DNA of 64,000 bases, taken from the NCBI GenBank assembly GCA_014843695.1, contig CM026402.1, positions 16,647,545-16,711,544 on the forward strand, written 5' to 3'. Numbering within the stretch: position 1 is the stretch's first letter; every line of letters starts with the position of its first letter. Under the pieces are notes generated by a model. That model made no database searches and was not told the DNA's origin. It saw nothing but the letters and a program-made list of their open reading frames with translations. The stretch comes from Archivesica marissinica. Lineage: Eukaryota > Mollusca > Bivalvia > Venerida > Vesicomyidae. The position numbers were made by a program, and so were the translations under genes. Of the stretch, positions 14,601 to 29,600 are shown in pieces.

Positions 14601-17600
14601 TTCAGCATGTTACTATATATAGATGCATGTCAAATTTCAGCGGGTTACTATATATAGATGCATGTCAAATTTCAGCGGGTTACTATATATAGATGCATGT
14701 CAAATTTCAGCGGGTTACTATATATAGATGCATGTCAAATTTCAGCATGTTACTATATATAGATGCATGTCAAATTTCAGTGGGTTACTATATATAGATG
14801 CATGTCAAATTTCAGCGGGTTACTATATATAGATGCATGTCAAATTTCAGCATGTTACTATATATAGATGCATGTCAAATTTCAGTGGGTTACTATATAT
14901 AGATGCATGTCAAATTTCAGCGGGTTACTATATATAGATGCATGTCAAATTTCAGCATGTTACTATATATAGATGCATGTCAAATTTCAGTGGGTTACTA
15001 TATATAGATGCATGTCAAATTTCAGCGGGTTACTATATATAGATGCATGTCAAATTTCAGCGGGTTACTATGTGTTCACTACTGCCTCTGTGAGGTACGC
15101 CAATAAGACCGGAAGAATCCAGAGCTCGCAGATAACACCGCATGGTAGATCACAGTGTCTCACGTTCTGGTACCACATGTATGGACCTAATATAGGGGTG
15201 ATGAACCTCTATGTGAAAATGAGACCCTCGCTTGGTCACCCACTGTGGACACGGGCAGGGTCAAAGGGCAATCAGTGGCTACAGGGAACTGTGACCCTCC
15301 CCAGCACAGGATCCTACTCGGTGAGTACTGTATGAGTGTATGACGGAACTGTGACCCTCCCCAGTACAGGATCCTACTCGGTGAGTACTGTATGAGTGTA
15401 TGACGGAACTGTGACCCTCCCCAGTACAGTATCCTGCTCTGTGAGTGTTACTGGGGTGTATGACGGAATTGTGAACTGCCCCAGTACAGGATCCTACACA
15501 GCCATATTGTTTTTGTTTGTCGACTGTTTCACGTTACTGTGTCACATGTTCTTAGGGACAGAGCGATAGGGCAATTGGCGACTGGTTAATTGCATTCACA
15601 ACTTATGACATCTGGGTATAAGTCATGTCATTGTCAATAGAAACACATTGTTGCTTGTGTTTGAAAGTATCAATGGGAATAGTTTCCATGGAGAAATGGT
15701 TTGAATTAATTTGTTTGTTTTTCTTGTGTTTGAACGTATTAATAGGTATGGTTTCCATGGAGACATGGTTTGAATTAATTTGTTTGTTTTTCTTGTGTTT
15801 GAACGTATTAATAAGTATGGTTTCCATGGAGACATGGTTTGAATTAATTTGTTTGATTTCAGCTTGTGTTTGAAAGTATCAATGGGAATGGTATCCGTGG
15901 AGACATGGCTCTGGATGATGTGTTGCTGCAGTCGTGTGCAGGTACATGTATACTAACTGTACCCATCGAGTGTAAGACATAATCCCCTTCATGTCTTCTA
16001 ACAAAGGCATACATAATCCCCTTCATGTCTTCTAACACAGGCATACATAATCCCCTTCATGTCTTCTAACAAAGGCATACATAATCCCCTTCATGTCTTC
16101 TAACAAAGGCATACATAATCCCCTCCATGTCTTCTAACAAAGGCATACATAATCCCCTCCATGTCCTCTAACACAGGCATACATAATCCCCTCCATGTCC
16201 TCTAACACAGGCATACATAATCCCCTCCATGTCCTCTAACACAGGCATACATAATCCCCTCCATGTCCTCTAACACAGGCATACATAATCCCCTCCATGT
16301 CCTCTAACACAGGCATACATAATCCCCTTCATGTCTTCTAACACAGGCATACATAATCCCCTCCATGTCTTCTAACAAAGGCATACATAATCCCCTCCAT
16401 GTCCTCTAACACAGGCATACATAATCCCCTCCATGTCTTCTAACACAGGCATACATAATCCCCTCCATGTCTTCTAACACAGGCATACATAATCCCCTCC
16501 ATGTCCTCTAACACAGGCATACATAATCCCCTCCATGTCCTCTAACACAGGCATACATAATCCCCTCCATGTCCTCTAACACAGGCATACATAATCCCCT
16601 CCATGTCTTCTAACACAGGCATACATAATCCCCTCCATGTCTTCTAACAAAGGCATACATAATCCCCTCCATGTCTTCTAACAAAGGCATACATAATCCC
16701 CTCCATGTCCTCTAACCAGGCATACATAATCCCCTCCATGTCTTCTAACAAAGGCATACATAATCCCCTCCATGTCTTCTAACAAAGGCATACATAATCC
16801 CCTCCATGTCTTCTAACAAAGGCATACATAATCCCCTCCATGTCTTCTAACAAAGGCATACATAATCCCCTCCATGTCTTCTAACAAAGGCATACATAAT
16901 CCCCTCCATGTCTTCTAACAAGGCATACATAATCCCCTCCATGTCTTCTAACAAAGGCATACATAATCCCCTCCATGTCTTCTAACAAAGGCATACATAA
17001 TCCCCTCCATGTCTTCTAACACAGGCATACATAATCCCCTCCATGTCTTCTAACACAGGCATACATAATCCCCTCCATGTCTTCTAACACAGGCATACAT
17101 AATCCCCTCCATGTCTTCTAACAAAGGCATACATAATCCCCTCCATGTCTTCTAACAAAGGCATACATAATCCCCTCCATGTCTTCTAACAAAGGCATAC
17201 ATAATCCCCTCCATGTCTTCTAACACAGGCATACATAATCCCCTCCATGTCTTCTAACACAGGCATACATAATCCCCTCCATGTCTTCTAACAAAGGCAT
17301 ACATAATCCCCTCCATGTCTTCTAACACAGGCATACATAATCCCCTCCATGTCTTCTAACACAGGCATACATAATCCCCTCCATGTCTTCTAACAAGGCA
17401 TACATAATCCCCTCCATGTCTTCTAACAAAGGCATACATAATCCCCTCCATGTCTTCTAACACAGGCATACATAATCCCCTCCATGTCTTCTAACACAGG
17501 CATACATAATCTCCTTCATGTCTTCTAACACAGGCATACATAATCCCCTCCATGTCTTCTAACAAAGGCATACATAATCCCCTCCATGTCTTCTAACAAA

Positions 17601-20600
17601 GGCATACATAATCCCCTCCATGTCTTCTAACAAAGGCATACATAATCCCCTCCATGTCTTCTAACAAAGGCATACATAATCCCCTCCATGTCCTCTAACA
17701 AAGGCATACATAATCCCCTCCATGTCCTCTAACACAGGCATACATAATCCCCTCCATGTCCTCTAACACAGGCATACATAATCCCCTCCATGTCTTCTAA
17801 CAAAGGCATACATAATCCCCTCTATGTCTTCTAACACAGGCATACATAATCCCCTCCATGTCTTCTAACAAAGGCATACATAATCCCCTCCATGTCTTCT
17901 AACAAAGGCATACATAATCCCCTCCATGTCTTCTAACAAAGGCATACATAATCCCCTCCATGTCTTCTAACAAAGGCATACATAATCCCCTCCATGTCTT
18001 CTAACAAAGGCATACATAATCCCCTCTATGTCTTCTAACACAGGCATACATAATCCCCTCCATGTCTTCTAACAAAGGCATACATAATCCCCTCCATGTC
18101 TTCTAACAAAGGCATACATAATCCCCTCCATGTCTTCTAACAAAGGCATACATAATCCCCTCCATGTCTTCTAACACAGGCATACATAATCCCCTCCATG
18201 TCTTCTAACACAGGCATACATAATCTCCTTCATGTCTTCTAACACAGGCATACATAATCCCCTCCATTCAGATTCAAGGTAGGACCCTAAACCTAGATGA
18301 GGCAATTTAATCCTCCTTTGTTAAGAAACTTCGGAGGATTATGTCCATATCCCATCGGTATAAGACATATAAGCATATAATACATATCAACAGGCTTGAG
18401 AAGACGGTATACACTATGTGTACATAAGTGCTGTCGTTATTTGCACCCTTATCCAACACGGAGTACGGTAAAACCTGTCTTAAATGGGCAAGTCCATACT
18501 TTCCGGTTTGGTAGGGCTATGTAAATTACTGTACAATAAACACTGATTGAATACATGATAGTATTAGATATTATAGGTATACTACACCAATATATTGTAG
18601 GTACTACACCAAACCCAGGTTTGACTGTCACACCATCCAGTACTTTATAATAGTATTATATATTGTAGGTATTACTACACCAAACCCAGATGTGACTGTC
18701 ACACCATCCAGTACTTTATAATAGTATTAAATATTGTAGGTAACTACACCAAACCCAGATGTGACTGTCACACCATCCAGTACGTTATAATAGTATTAAA
18801 TATTGTAGGTAACTACACCAAACCCAGATGTGACTGTCACACCATCCAGTACTTTATAATAGTATTAAATATTGTAGGTAACTACACCAAACCCAGATGT
18901 GACTGTCACACCATCCAGTACTTTATAATAGTATTAAATATTGTAGGTAACTACACCAAACCCAGATGTGACTGTCACACCCTCCAGTACTTTATAATAG
19001 TATTAAATATTGTAGGTAACTACACCAAACCCAGATGTGACTGTCACACCCTCCAGTACTTTATAATAGTATTAATATTGTAGGTATTACTACACCAAAC
19101 CCAGATGTGACTGTCACACCGTCCAGTACTTTATAATAGTATTAAATATTGTAGTTGTACTACACCAAACCCAGATGTGACTGTCACACCCTCCAGTACT
19201 TTATAATAGTATTAAATATTGTAGGTAACTACACCAAACCCAGATGTGACTGTCACACCATCCAGTACGTTATAATAGTATTAAATATTGTAGGTACTAC
19301 ACCAAACCCAGGTTTGACTGTCACACCATCCAGTACTTTATAATAGTATTATATATTGTAGGTATTACTACACCAAACCCAGATGTGACTGTCACACCCT
19401 CCAGTACTTTATAATAGTATTAAATATTGTAGGTAACTACACCAAACCCAGATGTGACTGTCACACCCTCCAGTACTTTATAATAGTATTAAATATTGTA
19501 GGTATTACTACACCAAACCCAGATGTGACTGTCACACCGTCCAGTACTTTATAATAGTATTAAATATTGTAGTTGTACTACACCAAACCCAGATGTGACT
19601 GTCACACCCTCCAGTACTTTATAATAGTATTAAATATTGTAGGTAACTACACCAAACCCAGATGTGACTGTCACACCATCCAGTACGTTATAATAGTATT
19701 AAATATTGTAGGTAACTACACCAAACCCAGATGTGACTGTCACACCATCCAGTACTTTATAATAGTATTAAATATTGTAGGTAACTACACCAAACCCAGA
19801 TGTGACTGTCACACCCTCCAGTACTTTATAATAGTATTAAATATTGTAGGTAACTACACCAAACCCAGATGTGACTGTCACACCGTCCAGTACTTTATAA
19901 TAGTATTAAATATTGTAGGTAACTACACCAAACCCAGATGTGACTGTCACACCATCCAGTACTTTATAATAGTATTATATATTGTAGGTATTACTACACC
20001 AAACCCAGATGTGACTGTCACACCCTCCAGTACTTTATAATAGTATTAAATATTGTAGGTAACTACACCAAACCCAGGTTTGACTGTCACACCATCCAGT
20101 ACTTTATAATAGTATTAAATATTGTAGGTAACTACACCAAACCCAGGTTTGACTGTCACACCCTCCAGTACTTTATAATAGTATTAAATATTGTAGGTAA
20201 CTACACCAAACCCAGGTTTGACTGTCACACCCTCCAGTACTTTATAATAGTATTAAATATTGTAGGTATTACTACACCAAACCCAGATGTGACTGTTACA
20301 CCCTCCACTGGGAATTTAGCATCACGCAAATGTACATTTGAGCAAAGAAATATTTGTGGGTACACGCAGGATCGGACAGACAATTTTGATTGGACGAGAG
20401 ACAACAGTGGAACAACCTCGTCAGCCACAGGCCCGGCTCAGGATCACACTTACAAGACATCTAGAGGTACATACCTGCTATATTATCTGTCCAATTATTG
20501 CAACCCAAATTCGATCCTCAGACTAGGAAGTATGTGAGGGTACAGTGGTCGCGGGACCGGACAGGTGGGTTTTCTCTGAGTACTCCGGTGTACTTCCACA

Positions 20601-23600
20601 CGAACGACCACGCCATCGAGCGTGATTAAGATAAGTTGTTAAAACTTATTTCGCAATATTTATAAATTAAAAAATAAATAAGTTGATTAGTACCATGTAC
20701 TATCTGGCTCGTTTTAGTTTATACCAATATAGTTTATCTCGATTGCGAAACAAGTTCTTATAACTTATATCAATCACTCTCGAGACCTCATTCCTGATGG
20801 AATCCATCGCCACGAGGGAGAGAGAAGAGGCGATGTTGAATTTAAATGCCTTGCCTAAGGACACTATCGTAACGGCTCCAGCGGGACTCGAACTCCGGGC
20901 CTTTCGCACATGAAGCGAACACGGTACCACTGAGCTATCACGACTTCCACTGGCTCATTTTAAACGTACAAATTGATAATTGCATTTGGAAATGGTTTGG
21001 ACGTACTCATAAGCTGTAGAATGCATGTATCGTCGTCTGGTTTTATGTGCTTGGCTTGAGAGTTGTTGGTATATTATTATTATCTTGTTAAGAATCTTGT
21101 TGCTTTTTGCTACTTCCTGTCACTCAGAATTATAGAGTGTGTGTTTTACGTTTATTTATCGTCGCTACCGGTTGCCCATATGAGTGACGCCTCCTGAAGA
21201 GATTAGTCATTTTAGATATTTGGAGGATAGTGCAATGATACAGACAGAGACCTATTCCAGAGTATCCTCTGGTTCTTTTACGTGCACGGTGTAAATCTTA
21301 TGTTAATTTTATTAGGGTCAGACGGGGGATCGAGCCTGCGATCCCTGGATTACCAGTCCATATATATCTTTATTTATAGAGGGTGACCTAATTAGTTTGA
21401 ACTAATCCCCTATTTATAGAGGGTGATCTATTTAGTTTTTAACTAATCCCTTATTTATAGAGGGTGACCTAATTAGTTTTGAACTAATCCCCTATTTATA
21501 GAGGGTGACCTAATTAGTTTTGAACTAATCCCCTATTTATAGAGGGTGACCTAATTAGTTTTGAACTAATCCCCTATTTATAGAGGGTGACCTAATTAGT
21601 TTTGAACTAATCCCCTATTTATAGAGGGTGACCTAATTAATTTTGAACTAATCCCCTATTTATAGAGGGTGACCTAATTAATTTTGAACTAATCCCCTAT
21701 TTATAGAGGGTGACCTAATTAGTTTTGAACTAATCCCATATTTATAGAGGGTGACCTAATTAGTTTTGAAATAATCCACCTTAAGGCACTCATAAATATT
21801 TAACATTATAGCACACATTTACATACATAATAATAATAGCAAGCGTACATACTTACACCATGCTATATACATGTACAATGCTGTATAATGTAGCTGAAAC
21901 AACAGCATAAATCAATCGGGTCATTTAATCCAAATACAAAACGGGTCATTTAATCCAAATACAAAATGGGTTATTTAATCCAAATACAAAATGGGTCATT
22001 TAATCCAAATACAAAACAGGTCATTTAATCCAAATACAAAACAGGTCATTTAATCCAAATACAAAACTGGTCATTTAATCCAAATACAACACAGGTCATT
22101 TAATCCAAATACAAAACGGGTCATTTAATCCAAATACAAAACGGGTCATTTAATCCAAATACAAAACGACATAAGCATATTGAATTACAATCACTATATC
22201 AGTCTAACGATTAAAATGTTGGTGTACCGATACTTTCCATTTTGTCTTGAAGATATTTAAAGATGTCTTAATTTCAAATGGTAGAAAGAGACGACAACAA
22301 TAAGCTGTATAGCTTTCTGTCCAATTCCTTACTTCAATTGTTGTAAATAATCATGTACATGATAGAAAATAAATATGTTTAAACCAAGTAGGGCCTCTTA
22401 GAGGAGAGGACAACCATAAGCTGTATAGCTTTCTGTCCAATTCCTTATTTCAATTGTTGTAAATAATCATGTACATGATAGAAAATAAATATGTTTAAAC
22501 CAAGTAGGCCCTCTTAGAGGAGAGGACAACCATAAGCTGTATAGCATTCTGTCCAATTCATTATATCAATTGTTGTAAATAATCATGTACATGATAGAAA
22601 ATTAGAATAGACTGTTCAATAACTTTGAACCAGAGTATTCTAAATATTTCTTTTCTTGTGCATTTCACAGATCAAAATTTGAAACATATCTCAATGTCAT
22701 AATATAATATTTCTATTATATGTTGGCGGATCTTTTACAGGCCATTATATGTATATTGAGACGTCGGCCCCGCGTAGGCCCGGTGACATTGCACGATTGG
22801 TGTCTCCTGCTTACAGAGACAGCGATGACGTGTGTGTCAAGTTCTGGTATCACATGTATGGCAACACGATAGGCGCACTCAACGTCTATGTGAAGGTATG
22901 CTGCTTTTATTATCATCCAATATGTGTTCCATTTCTGCAATACTAAATAGTTGTTTTTATACGCGGAAAACGGTGCCGGTCAGGGTTGTACTACCAATAG
23001 ATAACATGTACAAGACAAGTGTACTGCAATACTAAATACTTCATTTCATACGGGGAAAACCCGAACGGTGCCGGTCCGGGTTGTACCACCAATAGATAAC
23101 ATGTACAAGACAAGTGTACTACAATACTAAATACTTCATTTCATACGGGGAAAACCCGAACGGTGCCGGTCAGGGTTGTACTACCAATAGATAACATGTA
23201 CAAGACAAGTGTACTACAATACTAAATACTTCATTTCATCCGGGGAAAACCCGAACGGTGCCGGTCAGGGTTGTACTACCAATAGATAACATGTACAAGA
23301 CTGGTGTGCACAAAATATTCATGAAAAAGAACCTAAAACATTCCATTTCAAATATCTAAATCTACAATACTACAGTCAAACCTGTCTTAAGCAGCCAGCC
23401 AAGGGAATCACAGAAAGTGGCTGCTTTGCAGAGGTGGCTGTTTAATAGAGGTTAAATGTATAATAAAACAACATGTTTGGAATCTTGAAACTGGCTGCTT
23501 AATACAGGTTGGCTGCTTAATAGAGATGACCACTAAAACAGGTTTGACTATACAATAATTTTCCGGTAAGCTCATGTGTTGTCAATTACACGATATCACC

Positions 23601-26600
23601 GTTTTAAACTTGTATATAGCCGCTGCATGTTGAAATGTTGTCAACGCGAACGTTTTCAGACTCAAGCTGTTAGTGACGTGATTTGTGACTCAATTATGAC
23701 GTCATTTTTGGTCGTCTAAACACGACATTCTAGCGCCATTTAGCGGACAGTTGCATCGTTTTCTATCATAAAAACACTTTTCAGTCTTTGTTGCTTAAGT
23801 GAATGATCGAATATTTCATTTATGAACATAGAAAGCTATAATGGTCGCCACTCATGATATAATGCTTTTCAATGTTCATTCAGTGAAATATATAGAGGAT
23901 ATTTGTTTGTTTTGAATGAATATGGAATATATCTCACTGAGAAGTGAGAAAATTTCAAATATTAAAATGTTCTCACTTCGAGGTGAGATATATTCCATAT
24001 TCACTCAAAACAAATAAATTTTCTTTTTATTTTATGCTAATTGGTGAAAAACAAACACAAAATGAAGAAATTAAAATAGCTGGCCGCCGAGTTTTTGCGC
24101 AGATGAATACATTGACGACCATACGTCGTGAGTCGATACACAAATCTGCCGCCATCTTGAATTTAAAATTGAATCGAGGAAATATACATGAAAACATTTA
24201 TTGGATTTATTGTTACAATTTGCAGTGACAAAATTCGAGACATTGTCAGTTGTATTTCGCTTTTGATTTGAAACAATAATACAGGTAAATAGTGTCATTG
24301 AAGCCAGGTAGACGGTGAAAATTAAATGACACGTGTGACACGGTGAAGAATAGTGTATTGGGAAGGGAGATAATAAAAAAAGTAGTCCGGCATAATACAA
24401 TGAGTGATATGCAGTGAGTGATATGGATTATATCTCACTGATAGAACACTGTATTTCATCAATTAGCATAAAATAAAATTCGATCATACTCTGAAACAAA
24501 CAAATATCCTCTTAATCTTCCTTAGATTTTGACCTAAACCTTTTTATTGGCTTTCCTAGTTGATATGTAGTGCCTATTTCATATTATTCTATTAGTAATG
24601 TGTTAAAATCCTGCAGAAATATACAAATCAAATTATCACCAGATATTTGGTTGAAGGGAGACAACTCTAAATCACAAGTCTATTGTTTATGATTGTTATT
24701 CGATTCTTGAAAATATATTTGTGTATTTGAAACATTTCCCACCTTTTTGTGGCGTCAAAATGGGGAAAAAAGAAGGAAATTTGTATAATTACTCTAGGAA
24801 ATAATCTGTTTTATGTCTACCATCTCAAGTATGCTCTCTATGTTAAATACCATCTCTTTTTAGAGACTTCCCCTTATTTGATCACTAAGTCTTGTCTTAA
24901 GAGGCAATGTTTTGTTGGCTTCTTACTTAGACCGATTGTACATCAACTATGTTGTTGTACTTTTCAGGTTGGATCGAGCCTAGGACCTCCAGTATTTACG
25001 ATGAATGGTACCCAAGGCAACAAGTGGGTCATTGGTAGTGCCTCGATCCCACAGTCCACAGCCTCACAGGGATATAAGGTCATTAAATACTGTTACATGT
25101 ATTTACATTCTCTAGTAATATCTAGTACATGACACTCTCCGTGGCTGAGTGGTTACGGTCGCTGACTTGTATATCACTGTAGCCTATCATCACTGGTTCG
25201 AGCCCCACTCAGGCCATGTCACATTGATATGAAAAAGTTGGCAGTTTCGACGGAAGGTTGGTGCATCAAGTACTGGTTAACTGCTGGAGCCTGCCCATGA
25301 AAGGTATTGCTATGTAAACTGCCCGTCGACAATATAGCCCAAAATGGTGTTGATGAAGGCGTAAAACCCAAACAAACAAACTGTCTGTATCAAGTAACTG
25401 TAACCCAAGGTTGATTGCTTTGTGGATCACAAAATAAGAAATGTACTGTTCAATAAAGGACCATGTGGAAGATTAGCCAATCCGTGGCTAAACCTGTTAT
25501 GCTCCCTAAAGAATTTTTATGTTTTACGTTTATATATCGTTGCTACCGGTTGCCCATATGAGCGACACCTCCTGAAGAGATTAGCCATTTTAGATTTTGG
25601 AAGATAATGCAATGATACAGACAGAGACCAATTCCAGAGTCTCCTCTGGTTCTTTTACGTGCACGGTGTAAAGCACCGACACAAGACCTCGGTTTAACGT
25701 CCCATCTGAAAGACTGTTAATTTTATTATGGTCAGACGGGTGATTGAACCTATGATCCCTGGATTACCAGTCCAGCGTGTTACCACTGGACTACAGATCT
25801 GTCGAACATATAGATTTATATATACCATGTACATTTTATTGTATATTGTTACCATGGTTACAGGTTGTATTTGAGGGTGTTAGAGGGAATAATGTACGTG
25901 GAGACATTGCTATCGATGACATCAGCTTCATGGCAGGATCTTGTGGAAACCCAGGTCAGTGTGTTCAGTCATAGCTACATAGGGTGTGTTTGTCTACGAA
26001 TTACGGAGGACTGGTTTATATGATTCTACATCAGCGGACATGATCTGTGTTTGTGTTAACTAACATCTGTTTCACTCTTCCTCTCACCGAGGTTGTATGC
26101 CTCAACTGAGGGAGCTTTCAGGCTTGCTTGTGGGAGGTCTGTGGTTCTATCCTGGTGCCTGCTTGTGTTTGCAATCATAGCTACATAGGGTGTGTTTGTC
26201 TACGAATTACAGAGTACTGGTTTATATGATTCTACATCAGCAGACATGTGTATCACTCTTCCTCTCACCGAGGTTGTATGCCTCAACTGAGGGGGCTTTC
26301 AGGCTTGCTTGTGGGAGGTCTGTGGTTCTATCCTGGTGTTTGCAATCAATGCTTGGGGAGGGGTACCTGACATGTTTCTCCACTGCTCTAAGTTGGAGTT
26401 GGAGTGTCACAACTATATCTGACCATTAGCAGCCGTGTATGTATGTATGTTCCATTAATGCCAAACCCCTTGCGGGGACGTAGACATGTTTTCCTGGGCA
26501 AGCTTAGCCGACCTTGCTCTACCTTGCCATGTTGCTCTAAATATAAAACAAACTGCTTTGCATTTCATGATCACAAATAGTTCAAATTTAAAGCACACTT

Positions 26601-29600
26601 TTCTCTGTATAATTAATAGGGATGGCAATGGATATTCGCTCGGACGTCCGAATATCCGAATACTATTCAAGTATTCGGAATAAAATATTATATAATTTGC
26701 AAATATGAAATAATCTGTCAGATACGTTGTTTTCTTTTGAAACCATAATAAAACATTCCAATACAATAGAAATTGCCCCAGGATGTGTAAATAAACCATG
26801 TTAATTGACACTCTACCATGTAATCGGATAATTACATAGGTGGTAAGGTAGGTAGTGTTTAATTATGATGTCAAAACTGTTTAGACGAGAAATGACCTTT
26901 GAAATATTACAGACAGTTACAGACAACCACCCCCATGTATCTTACATTTTTAATTAACTGCTCAGTATTACCAAAAAGTACTATATGAAGTACAATTTTT
27001 ATTATATTGTCTTCAAACATGTCAATTTGAGTGATTTTGAATTTTTGATAGAATTATATCGAATATTCGAATACCTTCCCGACCGAATATATTCAATCCT
27101 ATAGTAAAATCGCTATTCGTTGCCATCCCTAATAATTAATGAACATGATTGAATAAATTTGCATATCCTTGTTACTGTTTCACCACCTCTGTTGTCTACA
27201 GGTGACTGCGACTTCGACCATGGATTATGTACCTGGAGAAATGTAAGAAATTCAGGTGACGGCTTCGACTGGACACAGCAATCTGGTAAAACTGCTTCCG
27301 GAACCACAGGACCCACGCAGGATCACACCCAGGGAAATATTCAAGGTATGTCATCTTAAGAGCCATATTGAGCTTCCGTGACCGAGATGTCTAAGTGCTG
27401 TTGATAGCACTCTCCTTTCACCGCTATCATCAGGGTTGCAGGTTCGCTCCCTATCAGGGACACAAGTGATAAATGGTGAAATGGTAATGTGTGAGAAAGT
27501 TGTCAGTTGATTACGGAGTTTGGGGAGTTGAGTACTGGTTCTTGCCCAGGAAATGCGGGTGGTCTACTCTCAGCCACAACAGACTGACCTGCAAGTAACA
27601 CCTGCCGCGATAGGAGTTGACAATATTCAGAGATAGATAGATAAGATAGACAGATACTCTGGAGAGTATTTTGGAGAGTAATTTGCATAAGTTGTTTTTC
27701 CAAACTTGATTTCTAATCTGTTCATGCATATATATTGTGTGTGAATATTATTAGAAAATATATTTCTGTTTAACATAATCTGATTTTATCAATTTATGTC
27801 AATGTTCCATGAACACATAGAATCTATAAGCCTGTCAGTAAGTCGTAATGCCCAGTTTAGGCGCCATGGCTCAATTGTAGTACCTCATTATTTCAATGTT
27901 CCGCATGTGCTGTAACGTGGAAGGTGAGATATTGCCCAGTATTCCAATAGCAACATTACAATATGCCATTGCACAATAGCAACATTACAATATGCCATTG
28001 CACAATAGCAACATTACAATATGCCATTGCACAATAGCAACATTACAATATGCCATTGCACAATAGCAACCAACATTACAATATGCCATTGCACAATAGC
28101 AACATTACAATATGCCATATATTTCTGTTTAACATAATCTGATTTTATCAATTTATGTCAATGTTCCATGAACACATAGAATCTATAAGCCTGTCAGTAA
28201 GTCGTAATGCCCAGTTTAGGCGCCATGGCTCAATTGTAGTACCTCATTATTTCAATGTTCCGCATGTGCTGTAACGTGGAAGGTGAGATATTGCCCAGTA
28301 TTCCAATAGCAACATTACAATATGCCATTGCACAATAGCAACATTACAATATGCCATTGCACAATAGCAACATTACAATATACCGTTTCACAATAGCAAC
28401 ATTACAATATGCCATTGCACAATAGCAACCAACATTACAATATGCCATTGCACAATAGCAACATTACAATATGCCATTGCACAATAGCAACATTACAATA
28501 TGCCATTGCACAATAGCAACATTACAATATGCCATTGCACAATAGCAACATTACAATATGCCGTTGCACAATAGCAACATTACAATATGCCATTGCACAA
28601 TAGCAACATTACAATATGCCATTGCACAATAGCAACATTACAATATGCCATTGCACAATAGCAACATTACAATATGCCGTTGCACAATAGCAACATTACA
28701 ATATGCCATTGCACAATAGCAACATTACAATATGCCATTGCACAATCGCAACATTACAATATGCCATTGCACAATAGCAACCAACATTACAATATGCCAT
28801 TGCACAATAGCAACATTACAATATGCCATTGCACAATAGCAACATTACAATATGCCATTGCACAATAGCAACATTACAATATGCCATTGCACAATAGCAA
28901 CATTACAATATGCCATTGCACAATAGCAACATTACAATATGCCGTTGCACAATAGCAACATTACAATATGCCATTGCACAATAGCAACATTACAATATGC
29001 CATTGCACAATAGCAACATTACAATATGCCATTGCACAATAGCAACATTACAATATTTTACAACGATTGTGAACAACTTATATTAATCACTCTCGTTGGT
29101 CTGGATGAATGCGTATATGTGGTCATTCGTGTGGGAGGATACCGGAGTACCCGGAGAAAACCCACCTGTCCAATCTGGTGACAACCGTACCATCTCACAT
29201 ACTTCCCAGTCCGAGGATCGAACTCATATTGCATTGGTGAGAAGAGAGCGCGTTTCGACAGTTATACAGTCTACATCTACTATGTCAAAGTCGGCTATGT
29301 CGGCGACCACCGTACCATCTCACATACTTCCCGGTCCGAGAATCTAACCCGTGTTGCATACATTCATAATGGTTAATGGTTTCAGGAAAGTACATGTTTA
29401 TTGAGACATCTACACCACGGCGAAGTGGTGACGTAGCATGGCTGGTTAGCCAGGTGTTCCAGCGGAGCCCCAGTGGACGTTGCGTCAGCTTCTGGTACAA
29501 CATGTACGGGCGAACTGTTGACACACTCAATGTGTATGTTCTACCAACAGGTAAATTATATGGACCCCTGCATGAAAGTTTAAGATACCGATTATAGTGT

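Noticed and set aside
23944..24400. Open frames of 94 and 109 codons on opposite strands
   Set aside because: Both lie within the M6 inverted-repeat element and show no transposase or other motif.
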